Assembly (NCBI GenBank): GCA_011372835.1
Contig: DSAJ01000023.1
Coordinates: forward strand, 1-6,347
From: Methanomicrobia archaeon
GTDB lineage: Archaea > Methanobacteriota_B > Thermococci > Methanofastidiosales > NM3
Direction: 5' to 3'
DNA length: 6,347 nt
Positions 5,210 through 6,347 of the stretch are shown piece by piece; position 1 is the stretch's first letter, and each line of letters opens with the position of its first letter. Under the pieces are notes generated by a model. It searched no databases and had not been told where the DNA came from. It was given only the letters and a program-made list of their open reading frames with translations. Both the position numbers and the translations under genes were made by a program.

Positions 5210-6347
5210 TGAGAACAGCTCCTATCTGTGCAAATATCTGCGTGTCCCTGAAATGGTTGAGGGATATGGCACCAGCGGGGCAGGCGGCACCGCACACGCC
5301 GCACCCCTTGCAGAGCGTGTCGTTGATCTCCATCACGCCCTTCTCCTCGTTGAAGTGGTGCGCATCGTAGGGGCAAAGCGACTCGCATATCCTGCATCCG
5401 CCGCACAGGTCGGTGTCGACCACCGCGTTGTACGGCTCGATGGTGATCTTGCCCTTTGAGAGCACGTCGATGACATGCGCTGCAGCGGCACCCGCCTGGG
5501 CCACCGAATCGGGAATGTCCTTTGGTCCCTGTGCGCAGCCTGCAAGAAAGATGCCGTCGGTGACGGTGTCAACGGGCCGGAGCTTGGGATGCGCCTCGAG
5601 ATAGAATCCGTCAGACGAGTTGGAGATGTGGAGCAGCTGCCCCATCTCGTTGCTGTCGGCGTTGGGTATGATGCCCGTGCCGAGCACAAGGAGGTCGACC
5701 TCCTCGTCGAACGGTTCGGCCATGAGCGAGTCCTCGCCGCGCACATGCACCTTTCCGTCCTCCTCGAATACCTCTGATATGAGGCCGCGTCTGTAGTGGA
5801 CGCCCTCCTTTTGCACGCGCTCGTAGAACTCCTCGTAGCCCTTGCCGAACGCACGGACGTCGCAGTAGTAGACGGAGACGTCGGCATCGGGGATGTGTTC
5901 CTTGACGAGGTGTGCCTGTTTGGCGATGTACATGCAGCAGACACGTGAGCAATACGGATTTCCAACACGCTTGTCGCGAGAGCCTGTGCAGGACGCGAAC
6001 GCGATCTTTTTAGGTACCTTTCCGTTGATGACGAGCTCGCCGCTCGTCGGTCCGTTGGGGGAGAAGATGCGCTCGAACTGCAACCCGGTAAGCACGTTGT
6101 CCAGGTCTTTGTAGTGAAGCTCGGGCTTCTGGGCCGGATCGAACTCACTGTAGCCCGTGGCGACGACGATGGTCCCCACCTCGACCTCCTCGATCTCCTC
6201 CTTCTGTTCGAAGTCGATCGCATTAGCGCTGCAGGCTTCAACGCAGCTGGGCGACTTGCCGCACTTGCCGCGCGTGATCATGAGACAGCTGTCGGGGTCG
6301 ATGGTGTACTTGAGCGGGACCGCCTGCGGGAATGGCACGTAGATGGC
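5202..6347 (-). CDS. hdrA: CoB-CoM heterodisulfide reductase iron-sulfur subunit A (5' partial)
   Basis: HdrA is the FAD- and [4Fe-4S]-containing bifurcating subunit of the Hdr-Mvh complex. It takes hydrogenase electrons from MvhD and splits them between HdrBC and ferredoxin. The frame runs off the right edge: 381 residues are visible and about 266 are missing, judged from the published HA1 cluster numbering (C386, C399, C403, C404), which corresponds here to visible C120, C133, C137 and C138 (C-x12-C-x3-CC, an exact spacing match). Visible features in order are AIYVPFPQAVP, a cysteine set C21-x7-C29-x5-C35-x3-C39 probably from the inserted ferredoxin domain, the nucleotide-fold strand TIVVATGYSEFDP, the HA1 motif, the GTGIIPNAD segment, the FAD-site region around IFLAGCAQGPKDIPDS, and two ferredoxin motifs (C315, C318, C321, C325 and C346, C349, C352, C356). 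The GTG at 6336-6338 is internal. The operon promoter must lie outside the window. Confidence 0.96.
   Translation of the reverse strand, partial: AIYVPFPQAVPLKYTIDPDSCLMITRGKCGKSPSCVEACSANAIDFEQKEEIEEVEVGTIVVATGYSEFDPAQKPELHYKDLDNVLTGLQFERIFSPNGPTSGELVINGKVPKKIAFASCTGSRDKRVGNPYCSRVCCMYIAKQAHLVKEHIPDADVSVYYCDVRAFGKGYEEFYERVQKEGVHYRRGLISEVFEEDGKVHVRGEDSLMAEPFDEEVDLLVLGTGIIPNADSNEMGQLLHISNSSDGFYLEAHPKLRPVDTVTDGIFLAGCAQGPKDIPDSVAQAGAAAAHVIDVLSKGKITIEPYNAVVDTDLCGGCRICESLCPYDAHHFNEEKGVMEINDTLCKGCGVCGAACPAGAISLNHFRDTQIFAQIGAVLND

Noticed and set aside
5333..6241. Minus-strand frame of 302 codons overlapping hdrA in another phase
   Set aside because: The translation is Arg/Ser/Thr-rich low complexity, typical of an out-of-phase reading of a GC-rich gene; the hdrA frame has the cluster motifs.
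1..6347. CRISPR arrays, insertion sequences, attachment sites
   Set aside because: No regularly spaced repeats, transposase motifs or terminal inverted repeats were seen on either strand.

Overview
The window looks like part of an archaeal, probably euryarchaeal, chromosome that is GC-rich. The gene content points this way: the hydrogenase-linked heterodisulfide reductase genes typical of methanogens, and an XPB/Rad25-type helicase. So do the signals: AT-rich TATA-like elements, T-rich terminators without hairpins, and AGGAGGT-type ribosome binding sites. A Methanomassiliicoccales-like methanogen (Thermoplasmatota) is my best guess, because hdrA sits directly beside mvhDGA and no mvhB follows. 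This is inference from memory of gene orders. Archaeoglobus-like or uncultured archaea are not excluded.

Layout. Positions 1-388 (+) hold the C-terminal part of a class I SAM-dependent methyltransferase whose N-terminus lies left of the window, followed by a T-rich terminator. Convergent to it is a complete XPB/Rad25-like SF2 helicase (-, stop at 507), with a TATA-like element at 2001-2010. About 400 bp between the helicase promoter and the hydrogenase genes has no convincing gene. It holds a second AT-rich element, two adjacent perfect palindromes and a weak small ORF. The rest is one minus-strand operon read from the right: hdrA (5' end outside the window), mvhD, mvhG, mvhA. It ends in a run of T-tracts at about 2395-2428. 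All three junctions are 8-nt overlaps of the form ATGASTRA.

How the genes work together. MvhA (NiFe active site) and MvhG (three-cluster small subunit) form a group 3c hydrogenase that oxidises H2. MvhD ([2Fe-2S] protein) passes the electrons to HdrA. HdrA carries FAD and several [4Fe-4S] clusters and is the flavin-based electron-bifurcating subunit. In methanogens HdrB and HdrC then reduce the CoM-S-S-CoB heterodisulfide while a ferredoxin is reduced in parallel. HdrB and HdrC are not in this window, so they must be encoded elsewhere or replaced by another partner.

The most notable points are an MvhA that ends exactly at the last residue of its nickel-binding motif, so it needs no C-terminal processing; the uniform 8-nt overlaps; two departures from consensus in the helicase ATPase motifs; and promoter geometry suggesting the helicase mRNA is leaderless. 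I see no mobile element, CRISPR array or RNA gene.
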